DNA of 64,000 nt from Entamoeba invadens IP1 (lineage: Eukaryota > Evosea > Mastigamoebida > Endamoebidae). This document shows positions 54,495-64,000 of the stretch, one piece after another (position 1 is the first letter of the stretch; each line of letters starts with the position of its first letter). Made by a program: the position numbers and the translations under genes. The stretch is taken from the NCBI RefSeq assembly GCF_000330505.1, contig NW_004440383.1, forward strand, positions 219,355-283,354. Direction: 5' to 3'. The notes under the pieces are model-generated. The model saw only the letters and a list, made by a program, of their open reading frames with translations, ran no database searches and was not told the origin of the DNA.

Positions 54495-55322
54495 ATGATA
54501 AAAATTGGACAAAGCCACATATTTAGTGATATTAATACCATCATTAAAACGAAATCAATTCAAGACTATATCAATACAACAGTAAAAGGTGTCGAACGTA
54601 ACATTGACTTACTTAAAGAAGTCAATGCTCAAATAAAAGAGCTTCAAATGGAATATAATAAAGAGTGTATAAACTTGCGCATTGCCTCCGAACAAGACAT
54701 CAAAAGTTATTTATCTCTTCGTCGCGCAATTATCGAAGGGAAGTCTTACGACAATATCGATATCGACAAAAGTGGCGTGAAAGACTTTTGGACGCGAGTC
54801 TTTTATTACTCAGGGTTTACCAAAAACGTTGGCTACACCGAACAAGACACTGAGTTGTCGATGTCACTTATCGACATTGAAATGAAAACAGCGCAACCTG
54901 TTATTGAACATCCACTTGCCCTCAAAGTGACGACTGAATACACTTTCATTTTCAACCCTAATAAATACCTTAAAAGTACTCAAATTGCTTTTACATTGAC
55001 TCAGAAATACAACGAGACGATGCATTCAATACCAAACACGAGTTCTATTGAGTTAATCACCCCTATACAACCCACTGATGCACTCAATGACAGTCAACTC
55101 AAAGAACTCTTTTTAGGTAAGAGACCAGACGGGGTTTTGATATTAATGGATGCTTTCAATAGCATCAACTTTAAGGCAATTTCATTCTACTTTAACTTGT
55201 TCGATCCCAGCCATTTCCTTGACGACGAAAGCGACTTTGATAGTGAAGAAGCATCAACGCCCTCTGAGAACAGTGACAAAGACGACGAAGAGAAAACAAG
55301 TAAAAGTGAAGAATCAAATTAA
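54495..55322 (+). CDS. NAP/SET-family histone chaperone
   Basis: 275 aa. The N-terminal helix (about 20-75) is the dimerisation helix of NAP1/SET proteins. Then comes KDFWTRVFYYSGFT (about 96-109), matching the family's FW...F segment, and the earmuff domain to about 230, including TTEYTFIFNPNKYL. The tail from about 240 is strongly acidic (DDESDFDSEEAS; KDDEEKTSKSEE), as in SET and NAP1, where it helps bind histones. It probably shuttles H2A-H2B. The weak similarity in the central domain leaves NAP versus SET open. Confidence 0.82.
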   Translation: MIKIGQSHIFSDINTIIKTKSIQDYINTTVKGVERNIDLLKEVNAQIKELQMEYNKECINLRIASEQDIKSYLSLRRAIIEGKSYDNIDIDKSGVKDFWTRVFYYSGFTKNVGYTEQDTELSMSLIDIEMKTAQPVIEHPLALKVTTEYTFIFNPNKYLKSTQIAFTLTQKYNETMHSIPNTSSIELITPIQPTDALNDSQLKELFLGKRPDGVLILMDAFNSINFKAISFYFNLFDPSHFLDDESDFDSEEASTPSENSDKDDEEKTSKSEESN

Positions 55323-55334
55323 AAACCGAGTGAA

Positions 55335-55982
55335 TTAATTTAATTGGAGCTTCAGTAGTTGGTTGAAATTGTCATTCAGTCTTTTCACGGTGTTTGTCAA
55401 TTGTTCAATTTGTTTATCTTGATTGTCGATTGCTGTTCTTAATGCAGCATTTTCACTTTTTAATTTTTCAATTTCGGCAGCCACTTTAGAGTCTTGACCG
55501 GCCCCAATAGTTGAAGTGGGAGTTGAAAGGACGATAGGTTGAACACCCAGAACTGATTGAGTCACAGGAACATGTTGGCCATAAACTTGTTTACTAGTTG
55601 TGACATGTTGTACGTTTGATGGTAAAGTAATGCCATTGCCAGTAGATGAAGTTTTTGGATATGAATTACTATTTGCTGTAAAGCCTGTTGGTTGTTGGGG
55701 GATATGTTGTTGAAATGGGTTAACAGTTTGTAATTGTTGAGGTTTAACTAGCGGAGCTGGGACTATTTTTGGGTGAGTGAGAGTTGGAATTTGTGGAAGG
55801 GGTTGTTGGACGTAATGAGTTGAGTTATTTAAAGACCCACTGTTACTGCCTCCATTGATATTCTTTGTGATCTCCAATTCAGCCTTATCAACATCGTTAC
55901 CATTGCGCGTAATAATTGATTTCACCGTTTCCTTCGCGACTTTATATTTATCTGAGAGCCGATCGACATCTTCATCACTCAT
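55335..55982 (-). CDS. UBA-like domain and coiled-coil protein
   Basis: 215 aa from ATG 55982 (MSDEDVDRLSDKYKVAKE). The frame is open to an earlier ATG at 56048, but the GAACT motif (56001-56005, minus) falls between the two ATGs, so the inner one is preferred. Residues about 2-40 resemble the UBA-like domain of nascent-polypeptide-associated complex alpha and HYPK (VAKETVKSIITRNGNDVDKA). A Pro/Gln/Thr-rich disordered middle follows (PQQLQTVNPFQQHIPQQP) and the C-terminal 45 residues form a coiled coil (ENAALRTAIDNQDKQIEQL). Function unknown; a ubiquitin- or ribosome-linked role is only suggested by the UBA-like part. Confidence 0.65.
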   Translation of the reverse strand: MSDEDVDRLSDKYKVAKETVKSIITRNGNDVDKAELEITKNINGGSNSGSLNNSTHYVQQPLPQIPTLTHPKIVPAPLVKPQQLQTVNPFQQHIPQQPTGFTANSNSYPKTSSTGNGITLPSNVQHVTTSKQVYGQHVPVTQSVLGVQPIVLSTPTSTIGAGQDSKVAAEIEKLKSENAALRTAIDNQDKQIEQLTNTVKRLNDNFNQLLKLQLN

Positions 55983-56000
55983 TTTTGGTCTTAAATTAAA

Positions 56001-56005
56001 AGTTC
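56001..56005 (-). promoter_or_regulatory. GAAC element that decides the start of the UBA-like gene
   Basis: GAACTTTTAATTTAAG on the minus strand lies inside the longer frame and about 18 nt upstream of the inner ATG (55982). Confidence 0.5.
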
Positions 56006-56104
56006 TTAGTTTCGTATAATATGTTATTTCTATACCATTCACATGCATTTATATAAACATCATTCAATATTCCAAAAATTATTCAAATAATAATCAAATA
56101 CAAT

Positions 56105-59100
56105 TTACATCATTTCATTGAAACAGCGCAGAGCCATCCAAGAAAAATTGGTTGACATCTTTTGGTGGTTGACAGACTTGTTGAACTTGTTTGATGATCT
56201 CCAGTCTTTTATATACACTATAATTGAGCCTTTATTCTTTTGCATCACAACACATTTATTTATTAACTCAACAAACATATTTTCTTTAAACGAAGTCAAA
56301 CAGAATGTTGCGGCTTCTTTAAGAAGTTGTATAAAGTCTTCACCACTCACAATGGTATTATCTAATATTGGTCCTATAGAATATGACTTTTTAGATATCA
56401 TCCGAATTCTGACTGTATTATCGATTGGTGTGCAACAGATAATAGTCTCCATGTATTTAAGTTCATCACTCCATCTTTCTATGTCGTCATTCCATATAAC
56501 CACAAACTTACTTTTGTTCGTAATTTTAAAACTACTATGGACGCAGTACATATCATTATATTCGTTACTTTCAAAAAGTCGTTTAAACTCAATGAAACTC
56601 CCATCTTCTTCCTGACCTTTTAAACCAATTTCAAGTATTTGAAGTGTTCCAAGAGCATCAAGAGCTTTTACTTTGTCTTTTATAACGTCATATTTTACTT
56701 TCCTGGTCATACCATTCCGTTGCATGAACATTCCGAGTACAAAACCCTTGTCTTGACTTATCACACATGCCGGATTTGGCTGTGGTACAATTTCTTCAAA
56801 TAAAGATTCTTCTACTGAATTGATGAGGGTTTCAGTCTTTTGATACTCTTCAAGTGTGGTTTGTTGTTGAGACTTATATCGCATATAACTCTCTTTATTT
56901 ACACTCTCGCGAATATCAAACAACTTCTGTTTGCACTTTTCGTTCTGAAGTTTGTTATAGAGGACGTTTTGCCTAACACGCTGTTTTATTACAGAAATCG
57001 GTGTTTTTGTTCCTTTCATAATTGGCGCTATTGGAATGGTGTTTGTTTCTCGACTTTCTATAGTAGTGACTTGTGTTGTTATTATTCCATTTGGACTTCT
57101 TACGACAACGTTTGATTCTCCGTTGTTATTTGGTGTGATGGATACAAGTGAGGAACTCACAACGTACCAACTACTCTTTTCGTTCTCATTACTCATAGGT
57201 TTCAGTGTGCAATTTTTGAGATTAGAAAATACTACACAGCACAGTGCTTGTAAATAGACATTCTGTCCTGCGTCGATTTCCACAACTTGTTTCAACAACT
57301 CTGCGTTCTCGTTATTTTGATTAGTAAACACAAATCCACTCGTCTGAAAAATTTCAACCAATGCCATTACACACGTATCAAAGAAAACACTTTCCTTTTC
57401 AATTTGAAGCCTCACAACCATCTTCATAATAAAATTCAGTATCAATTCAACAACACAACCCTTTTCTTGACAAAGTGAGCGAACGATATACACTAATACT
57501 TCAAGACCTTGTTCAACAAGATGACTTGTTTTCTGTATGGTTTGAGTTATAACATTTAATAGCACTATATTTGACACTTCGCTGTGTTTCTCAGTTTGGA
57601 CTATCATGCGCCCTATTCCCCATAACACTACTCCTTGCACTTTTGGTGATTTACAGCAACTGAATATGTTAGTCATCACATGGCCAATTATAACTACTTT
57701 CTTTTCAGTTGGCAACACGTTCTGTGGTATATTTATTGATGACAATATAGTTACAAGTTGAATGATGCCAAGCTCCTCTTCTTCAGACATATCTTTTGGA
57801 AATTTGTAACATAACAGTTGTAAGATCGGAAGAACTAAAAAGTCCATTTGAACACCACGAATAAACACTCGAGACAACAACGATGCAATTTGAATGGAAA
57901 GTGTCTCAGAACATTCAAATGCATTTCCAATGATTGCCGAGACCGTTGAATACACTATTTTGTTGTAAACGACTCGAGGTTGTGTAATAATGTCAATAAG
58001 ACCTTTAATACTTTCTAATACAACTGACTCGTCTTTTTGGTTTTGTAAAACACCGACAAAGAATGGGAAGAAGTGTGTTGCAATTGATATGATCTCATCC
58101 CTTTGATAGTGGCTTTCGACTTCTCCAATAATGAGGCACCGCAGTGCAAGTCTCATAGTGACAATCCATTCGAACAAGACATTCCCTTGACTTACACAAC
58201 TCGCATTACTGACTAAAAGGAACATTTGTTTCCAGAAAAACAGCAATTTTTCGTGTTCCATATTATTCACATTAAATTGGTCTAATTTTCGAGATGGCGA
58301 AAACTCCTCACTTTTAACACAAAATCCATAGCCGTGCATCTTTTGCTCGTCTTCATTTGGCATTTCTATGTGATTATATATTTTGATAATTAAAAGTGTG
58401 AGCGATACAAAGAGATCGCGAATATCCTTGACAAAGAAAGTAGAGTCATAGACTATAACAATCTTTTGAAAGAACAAATCCCAGTCCTTCTGGTCAGTCA
58501 TAAATTCCACCCAAAGTGGAAGAGCGCTGATCACAAAGTCTGCTGCTTTAGTCTTCTGGATGTCGTTTTTGACCGTTTGAATGCTTGTTGTTTCGATTGA
58601 AGCAGTCACACTCTTACAGAATCCTATTCTCCATACTACACTCAGTGATACAAGACCAATGACTCTTTTTAAGTCATTACTTATAAACTTTTGCTTTTCT
58701 AATATATCAGAGTACATCTGTTTAATTTCAGTCCCAAATGATATCATCGTATCCGAGTCTGGTGTTGTCAAAGAAAACAGTACAATTTCTATCCCTCGCA
58801 ATATAGTCTTTTGGAATTCTCTGAACATGATTTGAGTCACACCGTCACTTGTAGTATTCTTCAAGCCCATTTCTAAGTCTGTTGTAAATTCATTCGTAAT
58901 AAAACATTCAAAAATCTTCTTAAACGCAGTCTTATTCGAAAAGAATCGAAACTGGTCTTGTGGCTGTAACATTTTTTGACATATTATCAAAAAGACCTTC
59001 TCTATAATCACAAGAGACTTCGAGTTCTTGCACATAAAGACTACATAATTGAACTTCAAGCTGCTCAGAGTCTCTGTGACTATCGCGTGGACATCATCGT

Positions 59101-59746
59101 TCACAGGAGAGTCACCTTTTCGTGCGACATAGAGTCTTTCTAATGTACTCTGGAATATAGTAAATAAAGCTATAAAAGAGTTATAATCCTCAACGACCCG
59201 TATCATCAATGCGTGGAGGTTCTCCACACTATTGATGTATTTGTTCTCTCCATTCTCATCAACCACATTCATTTCCGCCTTTTGTGTGAATACTTCCAAA
59301 TTCAAAAATTCAAATATTGATGTCTCCCACTCGGAACATTTGAATGCATTAATACAAATGGAGTCTAATAGTAAGAAAAAGACTTGTTTTCGAGTCTTTG
59401 TCGGTGAAGCTGAAGATAACATCTGTTGAAGAACTTCACTGAGTTTGGATGAATACACTTGTCTAAACGCTATTTTCCCAAACACTTCGAGGGAGACAGA
59501 AAGACTCCGAAGAAATGTCGAAGACTCCGGCTCTAATGGCTTTTTTGACTTGGAAATTTTATCGGCAATTTGTAAGATGAATGAGTGATAAATAGTGTCT
59601 CCCCTTAACAAAAACAATTTCTCTTGTTCGGTAAGTGGTTGTTCCGGTTGGACAAATTGGACCAAAATTTTAAGTCGATTCGAGTAACTTTCTTTGTCGT
59701 CGAAAAAGCGTGGATTTTGTATTCTTGTGGTTTGCACACTAGCCAT
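56105..59746 (-). CDS. RalGAP beta-like protein with C-terminal Rap/RalGAP-fold domain
   Basis: 1213 aa in one exon. Residues 1-880 are helical repeats, typical of RalGAP and tuberin scaffolds. The C-terminal domain (about 1000-1190) has KFVVIWNDDIERW, then RIRMISKKSYSIGPILDNTI and FIQLLKEAATFCLTSF, in the order seen in RalGAP subunits. The asparagine-thumb helix of catalytic RapGAP domains is not evident, which is the situation in RalGAP beta, the non-catalytic partner of the alpha subunit. RalGAP restrains Ral-type GTPases in TOR-linked signalling; Entamoeba partners are inferred. GAACT lies upstream at 59770-59774 (minus). Confidence 0.75.
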   Translation of the reverse strand: MASVQTTRIQNPRFFDDKESYSNRLKILVQFVQPEQPLTEQEKLFLLRGDTIYHSFILQIADKISKSKKPLEPESSTFLRSLSVSLEVFGKIAFRQVYSSKLSEVLQQMLSSASPTKTRKQVFFLLLDSICINAFKCSEWETSIFEFLNLEVFTQKAEMNVVDENGENKYINSVENLHALMIRVVEDYNSFIALFTIFQSTLERLYVARKGDSPVNDDVHAIVTETLSSLKFNYVVFMCKNSKSLVIIEKVFLIICQKMLQPQDQFRFFSNKTAFKKIFECFITNEFTTDLEMGLKNTTSDGVTQIMFREFQKTILRGIEIVLFSLTTPDSDTMISFGTEIKQMYSDILEKQKFISNDLKRVIGLVSLSVVWRIGFCKSVTASIETTSIQTVKNDIQKTKAADFVISALPLWVEFMTDQKDWDLFFQKIVIVYDSTFFVKDIRDLFVSLTLLIIKIYNHIEMPNEDEQKMHGYGFCVKSEEFSPSRKLDQFNVNNMEHEKLLFFWKQMFLLVSNASCVSQGNVLFEWIVTMRLALRCLIIGEVESHYQRDEIISIATHFFPFFVGVLQNQKDESVVLESIKGLIDIITQPRVVYNKIVYSTVSAIIGNAFECSETLSIQIASLLSRVFIRGVQMDFLVLPILQLLCYKFPKDMSEEEELGIIQLVTILSSINIPQNVLPTEKKVVIIGHVMTNIFSCCKSPKVQGVVLWGIGRMIVQTEKHSEVSNIVLLNVITQTIQKTSHLVEQGLEVLVYIVRSLCQEKGCVVELILNFIMKMVVRLQIEKESVFFDTCVMALVEIFQTSGFVFTNQNNENAELLKQVVEIDAGQNVYLQALCCVVFSNLKNCTLKPMSNENEKSSWYVVSSSLVSITPNNNGESNVVVRSPNGIITTQVTTIESRETNTIPIAPIMKGTKTPISVIKQRVRQNVLYNKLQNEKCKQKLFDIRESVNKESYMRYKSQQQTTLEEYQKTETLINSVEESLFEEIVPQPNPACVISQDKGFVLGMFMQRNGMTRKVKYDVIKDKVKALDALGTLQILEIGLKGQEEDGSFIEFKRLFESNEYNDMYCVHSSFKITNKSKFVVIWNDDIERWSDELKYMETIICCTPIDNTVRIRMISKKSYSIGPILDNTIVSGEDFIQLLKEAATFCLTSFKENMFVELINKCVVMQKNKGSIIVYIKDWRSSNKFNKSVNHQKMSTNFSWMALRCFNEMM

Positions 59747-59784
59747 CTAGTAATTGATCAATAATTTCAAGTTCTTTAACGACT

Positions 59785-59889
59785 TGTTATAATCGATATA
59801 ATATAATAATTATAATAAATATAATATAATATATTATAATAAAATAAATATAATAAAATAGATATAAAATAATATAATAATAAAATAGA
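59785..59889. repeat. Low-complexity A/T repeat
   Basis: A run built almost only of A and T with imperfect ATAATATAAT and AATAAAAT units between the SDR and RalGAP-like genes. Confidence 0.7.
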
Positions 59890-59899
59890 TCTCTTTTAA

Positions 59900-60872
59900 T
59901 TACTGGTCTTTCTTTGGAATCATCTTTTTGTTTATGGCCGCCTTAACTTTATCAGGGAAACAGTAGTAACCTATTCCTTGCAAATAGTGGAACCAATGTG
60001 GGCAACAGAAATTTGTGAGACCCACGTGCTTCATTGCCAACGCAACAAAATGCTCTGGCGTGAGAACCGAAAGATTGGGTTGTTTGTGATGAGTCATTTC
60101 GGTTGAAATGAACCATGGGGAAAATACAGTGCATGCCACATTTTCATTTTCATAAGACAAACACTGTCCAAACAAATTAACAAATGCTTTTGAAGACGAG
60201 TATGTAGTGCAAAACGGAGTGACAAATTCTCCTAATGCACCTCCCATATATATAATCAACCCCTGTTCACTATATTGTCAATCTCATCAAGTTGATATAT
60301 CAGTAATAGTATGATTATTAACGTTTTATAATTACATTTGATACAAACTGTTGAGGTATTGTTGAGATAAAAAAATGAGATAGTTTGACAGGCGTCCAAA
60401 GATTGAGATTGATGAGTGATTGAGTTTCATCACACGTCTCACCCGCAAAAGTGCCACGTGACGACTTTCCTACGTTATTTATCAACACTCTGATTTTGTA
60501 AGTTTCAAATAGTTTGTGAATAGTTTCCCATTGTTCTTTTGAGTCGATTGAGAAGTCGGAGACTTGGACTACTACATTCGTTTTGTATTTGCTCTCAAGT
60601 TCGTTTTTGAGTTCGGTGAGATTTTGTTCCCGTCTTGCTGAGATGATGAGATTAAACCCTTCATTGGCAAAACGTTCAGCAAAAGCCTTTCCAACACCCG
60701 AAGTAGCGCCAGTGATAAACGCGTAAGCACCTTCGTTTTTGTATTTTTTGATTGGGTTGGGATTGAGAAATGGACGAATGAACAGCCTATATAACATCTG
60801 AAAAACTGGAAATACTAAGACGACACTCACTATTCCGCCAACTAATGCCAAAACCAGCTGGGACCCTTCCAT
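59900..60872 (-). CDS. Membrane-anchored short-chain dehydrogenase, 3-ketoacyl-CoA reductase/HSD17B12-like (two exons)
   Basis: Joined as complement(59900..60269, 60349..60872), 297 aa. Intron 60270-60348 (79 nt, GTTTGT to TATAG, phase 2). The N-terminal membrane helix (LVLALVGGIVSVVLVFPVF) is followed by the NADPH loop GATSGVG, then LINNVGKSSRG and the catalytic YSSSK. These fit very-long-chain 3-oxoacyl-CoA reductases of the ER fatty-acid elongase. The usual catalytic serine, thirteen residues before the tyrosine, is glycine here (YMGGALGEF), so activity is uncertain. The C-terminus ends KKMIPKKDQ, a lysine-rich tail consistent with ER retention. Confidence 0.85.
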
Positions 60873-61102
60873 CAATTTGTTATTACTATAGTTAAAATGA
60901 GTTTAAATTCAAACATTCCAGACAACATAATGTAACGAGTAAAAGACATTGCTGATTATTGCTTGGTTTTCAATTATAGTTTCTTATATTATAATATAAT
61001 TACTTAAATTGTTTATTATTTTTACTTCTTTGGTTAAAAATTTCGATGGAAAGATTTATATAAATAGAAAATAATAACTTACTAATTAACCATTTTAAAT
61101 CA

Positions 61103-62436
61103 TCACTCCGTCGAATTGTTAACGAAAGTGTAATCATCGGGAATGTCAAAGACACTTTCCTCTGGTTGAACCTTGGAGTAGTTTTTGATGTTCAACACAA
61201 GACTCAAAGAAAGAGCCAAAGGTATTTCTATTATTAAGTGCTTTCTAAAAAAATAATTGGTATAATTATAATAAAATAGCTATAAATTATAGTTTCCATA
61301 ATACTAAACAATTCATTGTATAAAAGTATATTCTTGAGTACAAAGAAGAACAAACTGAGTTGTACTGGAAATCCGTCATCGTCAGTCAGCCCATTTTTAT
61401 CAAAGAAATCTTCGAACTTCTTATAGTCGTCAAAATTTCGTTCTAAAAACCCAGTTAAAATTCTGAATTGAGAAAGTTGGATAGCACCTTTACCAACCCA
61501 CAACTCAGCTCCATTAGTTTTCTTTCGATAAACCTCCTTTTCTCCATTGCCAAGAAGGATATTCTTTGTATCCCATTTTTCTTTTTGAGAATAAATGGAG
61601 TCTGAAAATATCTTAGGCAAAATTGGTCTATTTGTGGGGATTTCTCTTGTAACGAGATTTACAGACAAAGGAGTCACATCAAACACTCTGCACTCTATTC
61701 CATTGACACTTTCATTTCTGTCATTTCCCCACATATTCTTTGCTCTTTCACAGTTCAAAACGAAGTTTGTTCTCATCGTTGTCACATCTGTTAGTAATAC
61801 TTCTTTCACTTTAAGTTTGCGTCGGATGCCTCTCCCGCACATTTTCTCGACTGTGTGTTCGTCATGATTCACAAAGAAAACTTCTCCCTTTTTCCATCGT
61901 CCTTTGTCTTCACCAAAGAAAAATAAAGAACCTCTCCCACGTTTGATATTATAATTCTCAAACCCTATTATCCCCATATCAAAGCGGAGATTGTGACTTC
62001 GTTTTCGTGCTAAATTGTCGTCAGAAGGAAGAAGATAAGTCCCGAGAGGGATCCACGTCTGCAATTCCCAGTGAATAGTCATTTGGAAGTCGTCCATCTT
62101 TTCCAAAGTATCGATGCCATCTATGACACGTTTTGAGTATATAGCGTCATAGAAATTGTATGTCTCTTCATATAAAAGTGTGATTAATTCGATATTTCGA
62201 GTACAAACAGACTCTTGATATGCATTAAACCCATTCTTGTTTCTTAGAAGTGGATCAGCGCCGTGTAATAGTAAAGTCTTGACTATTGAAATGTTTTGAG
62301 TGTGTATTGCATAGTGTAACACTGGAATACCAAAAATATCAAATGTGTTAATATTAGAATAGTCCATTTCGTCTGGTGGTATTTCTCCTTTAAATACTAA
62401 AAGGTGAAGTGGAGTGGTCATTGACTCTAGTGACAT
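61103..62436 (-). CDS. ANKRD13-like ankyrin repeat protein (two exons)
   Basis: Joined as complement(61103..61227, 61356..62436), 401 aa. Intron 61228-61355 (128 nt, GTTTGT to AATAG, phase 1). Ankyrin repeats occupy about residues 5-95 (GIPVLHYAIHTQNISIVKTL; LLHGADPLLRNKNG). Next comes the ANKRD13 (GPCR-chaperone) domain: WELQTWIPLGTYLLPSDD, then LRFDMGIIGFENYNIKRGRG. The join restores FPVQLKIPLALSLSLVLNI, the typical IP-containing end of this family, and a tail ending DDYTFVNNSTE. ANKRD13 proteins in animals act in ubiquitin-dependent endocytosis of membrane proteins, so a trafficking role is likely. Without the second exon the protein would end in a hydrophobic artefact. Confidence 0.85.
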
Positions 62437-62891
62437 CAATTCTGAATTTTTTAATAGGATTAGTTCTTTTATATAAAGTTTGTTTACTTTATATTTAATT
62501 TGTTCAATTTTTAAAAAACAGTTTTTTTAAATCGAATTAAAATTTGTTGTTGAATTTTTTTTTAATTTTCATTTTTTTTAATTTTTGTTTTTATTTTTTT
62601 CATATACCATTTATAGTTTTTTAATTATATTGATATTATAAATAACAATAGATTAAGTTTAGTTTAATTATTATTATCTCTTAATAAAGAGAAATGGTAA
62701 GAAACATCATTGAATAAAAATCCAATCTTTCATACAAATGAATGATTCAAATGAACTATAAAGAAACGATATATAATCAGACCCAAAAAAATAAAAAACC
62801 TTGAGAACTGAAAAAGGCACACAAGGGTATGTTGTTTTTTATGCATTCATAACACTTTAATTCCAAAAGAATCCAAAGAACTAACAAGTAG
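62437..62891. other. Divergent promoter region before RPS26
   Basis: T-rich and AT-rich spacer between the ANKRD13-like and RPS26 genes. GAACT at 62878-62882 lies nine bases before the RPS26 ATG. Confidence 0.55.
62878..62882 (+). promoter_or_regulatory. GAAC element of RPS26
   Basis: GAACTAACAAGTAG immediately before ATG 62892. Confidence 0.5.
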
Positions 62892-63332
62892 ATGACCTCC
62901 AAGAGAAGAAACAACGGAAGAGCAAAGAAGGGAAGAGGACACGTCCAAAGCGTCCGTTGCACAAATTGTGGCCGCTGTGTTGCAAAAGACAAAGCCATCA
63001 AGAGATACACTATTAAAAACATCGTCGAGGCTGCCGCAGTCAGAGATATCTCCGATAACTCTGCCATCGTCAAATACAAGTTGCCAAAGACTTATTTGAA
63101 GAACCAATACTGTGTTGCTTGTGCTATCCATGGGAGAATAGTCAGAGTCAGATCACATGAGGACAGAAAGATTAGAACTCCACCAAAGAGAATCATTAAA
63201 AAGTCTTCAAAGACTCAAACGAACAATAAGCCAACTGATGCCCCAGCTGCCGCCACTACCGCCCCAGTCATTGCTGTGGCTCCAAAGGTTGCCGTTGCTC
63301 CTAAGGAGAGACCTTTCAAGTCCTTCCAGTGA
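62892..63332 (+). CDS. RPS26: Ribosomal protein S26 (eS26)
   Basis: 146 aa. It starts [20 protein letters not shown], with the zinc-site cysteines in VRCTNCGRC and YCVACAIH, and the family segment [14 protein letters not shown]. eS26 sits near the 3' end of the small-subunit rRNA at the mRNA exit channel. The C-terminus has an Ala/Pro/Val-rich extension of about 35 residues, common in length variation of this protein. Codon use is more GC-rich at third positions than neighbours, as expected for a highly expressed gene. No intron. Confidence 0.97.
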   Translation: MTSKRRNNGRAKKGRGHVQSVRCTNCGRCVAKDKAIKRYTIKNIVEAAAVRDISDNSAIVKYKLPKTYLKNQYCVACAIHGRIVRVRSHEDRKIRTPPKRIIKKSSKTQTNNKPTDAPAAATTAPVIAVAPKVAVAPKERPFKSFQ

Positions 63333-63674
63333 ATTTATGAATGGATTTGCTTTATTTTGGTTTCAGTCGATATTTTCTAATGTTTCAATACTTTTTCAAT
63401 AAGAATAAAAGAAAAGGGTTATGCTGTGTATTATTACTATACTATACACATACTATTTGTTTTACTATTGCTATAGTTTAATTATAGTTAATAGTTGTAA
63501 TATACAAATTTCTGTTTGGAGTTTCTAGTCAATTATTAATTTCAATACTAAATTTAAATAGTTTAACAATTGGATGTGTATTTGAAATTCAAATTTTGAT
63601 TCAAATTTTGAATGAAATAAAGTAGTGGTTTTATTACTAATAATAATTAAAATAAACTGAAAAAGAAAGAACAC
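63333..63674. other. Intergenic spacer
   Basis: AT-rich with short palindromic AT stretches (63430-63500). GAAC at 63669-63672 lies two bases before the next ATG. Confidence 0.5.
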
Positions 63675-64000
63675 ATGTTCCCGATGGAAAACACACTCAC
63701 GCTAACAACACAAGGTCAAATTCAAATGGAAGAAGGCTCCCAAAATAACTTAATGTATCAAGGGAATCAAAATGGAGGATACCCACAAGACGTCACTTCG
63801 TTATATCGTTTGTAGTTGTATTGATATCACTCATTGGGGCAGTTAAAACACACGATATATAATTTATTGGGGATAATTAACAATTCACCAACAGAACCAC
63901 TTCTTCTCATCTTTGGAGAGGAAAATTTTGCAAGTGCGGAACAAATCACTCCACAACTCGTCCAACTGAACATCTTTGGAGAGATCTTCAGTGAAAGAGG
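63675..64000 (+). CDS. Unknown gene, 5' part (two exons seen, runs off the right edge)
   Basis: ATG 63675 (MFPMENTLTLTTQGQIQMEE). Exon 63675-63807 ends at a GTTTGT donor, intron 63808-63894 (87 nt, acceptor CAACAG, phase 1), and exon 63895 to the window end reads QPLLLIFGEENFASAEQITP and stays open. Without the intron the frame would stop within three codons. A GAAC motif ends just before the ATG. The N-terminus is Gln/Asn-rich and likely disordered. Too little is present to name a family. Confidence 0.55.

Noticed and set aside
1..64000. tRNA or rRNA genes, CRISPR arrays, bacterial-type operons
   Set aside because: None found by reading both strands. The genome style is eukaryotic, and the repeats present are inverted-repeat elements and simple repeats.

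Overview
The window is a gene-dense stretch (with AT-rich spacers) of a nuclear genome from the amoebozoan genus Entamoeba. Four things point there. There is an amoebapore-type saposin precursor. There is a CXXC-rich transmembrane receptor kinase of the Entamoeba TMK type. Introns are short (46-128 nt), begin GTTTGT and mostly end TAG. A GAACT motif sits within a few dozen bases of many start codons, matching the Entamoeba GAAC core-promoter element. TA-flanked DNA transposon relics suggest a lineage such as E. invadens or E. moshkovskii rather than E. histolytica, but the species call is inference.

Layout. 0-8 kb (minus strand): the 5' end of a VPS13 gene, a small amoebapore-like gene, and a large ROCO-family gene assembled here from four exons (RhoGAP, GRAM, dead myotubularin, leucine-rich repeats, degenerate Roc, COR, kinase). 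7.8-11.2 kb: a gene-poor AT-rich island with a 985-bp Tigger/pogo-like element, a 220-bp MITE and a 100-N assembly gap. 11-16 kb (plus): a multi-pass membrane protein, alpha-tubulin and a Rac GTPase. 16-28 kb: mostly minus-strand surface or signalling genes, namely a receptor kinase with one frame break, a RasGAP-like protein, an EGF-like repeat protein and a type I membrane protein with a newly recognised last exon. 28-36 kb: Rae1/Gle2, a degenerate DEAD-box protein, a membrane protein, a two-repeat Myb protein and proteasome ATPase Rpt5. 36-46 kb (minus): a Cys-rich surface protein, glycogen synthase, a five-exon P4-ATPase flippase and TAF9. 46-64 kb: an 1800-aa helical protein possibly related to spastizin, an RBR ubiquitin ligase, a NAP/SET chaperone, a UBA-like coiled-coil protein, a RalGAP-beta-like protein, a ketoacyl reductase-like SDR, an ANKRD13-like protein, ribosomal protein S26 and the start of an unknown gene.

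Much of the value lies in exon joining. Eleven genes that look like separate or truncated reading frames become whole once GTTTGT...AG introns are removed, each with matching phase. Themes are small-GTPase control (Rac, RhoGAP-ROCO, RasGAP, RalGAP), surface sensing, membrane traffic and lipid asymmetry (VPS13, P4-ATPase) and carbohydrate storage. Several proteins keep a family fold but have lost catalytic residues: the myotubularin and Roc parts of the ROCO protein, the DEAD-box protein, and the SDR. I found no rRNA, tRNA or CRISPR. Splice sites and functions are read by eye and not verified by search.
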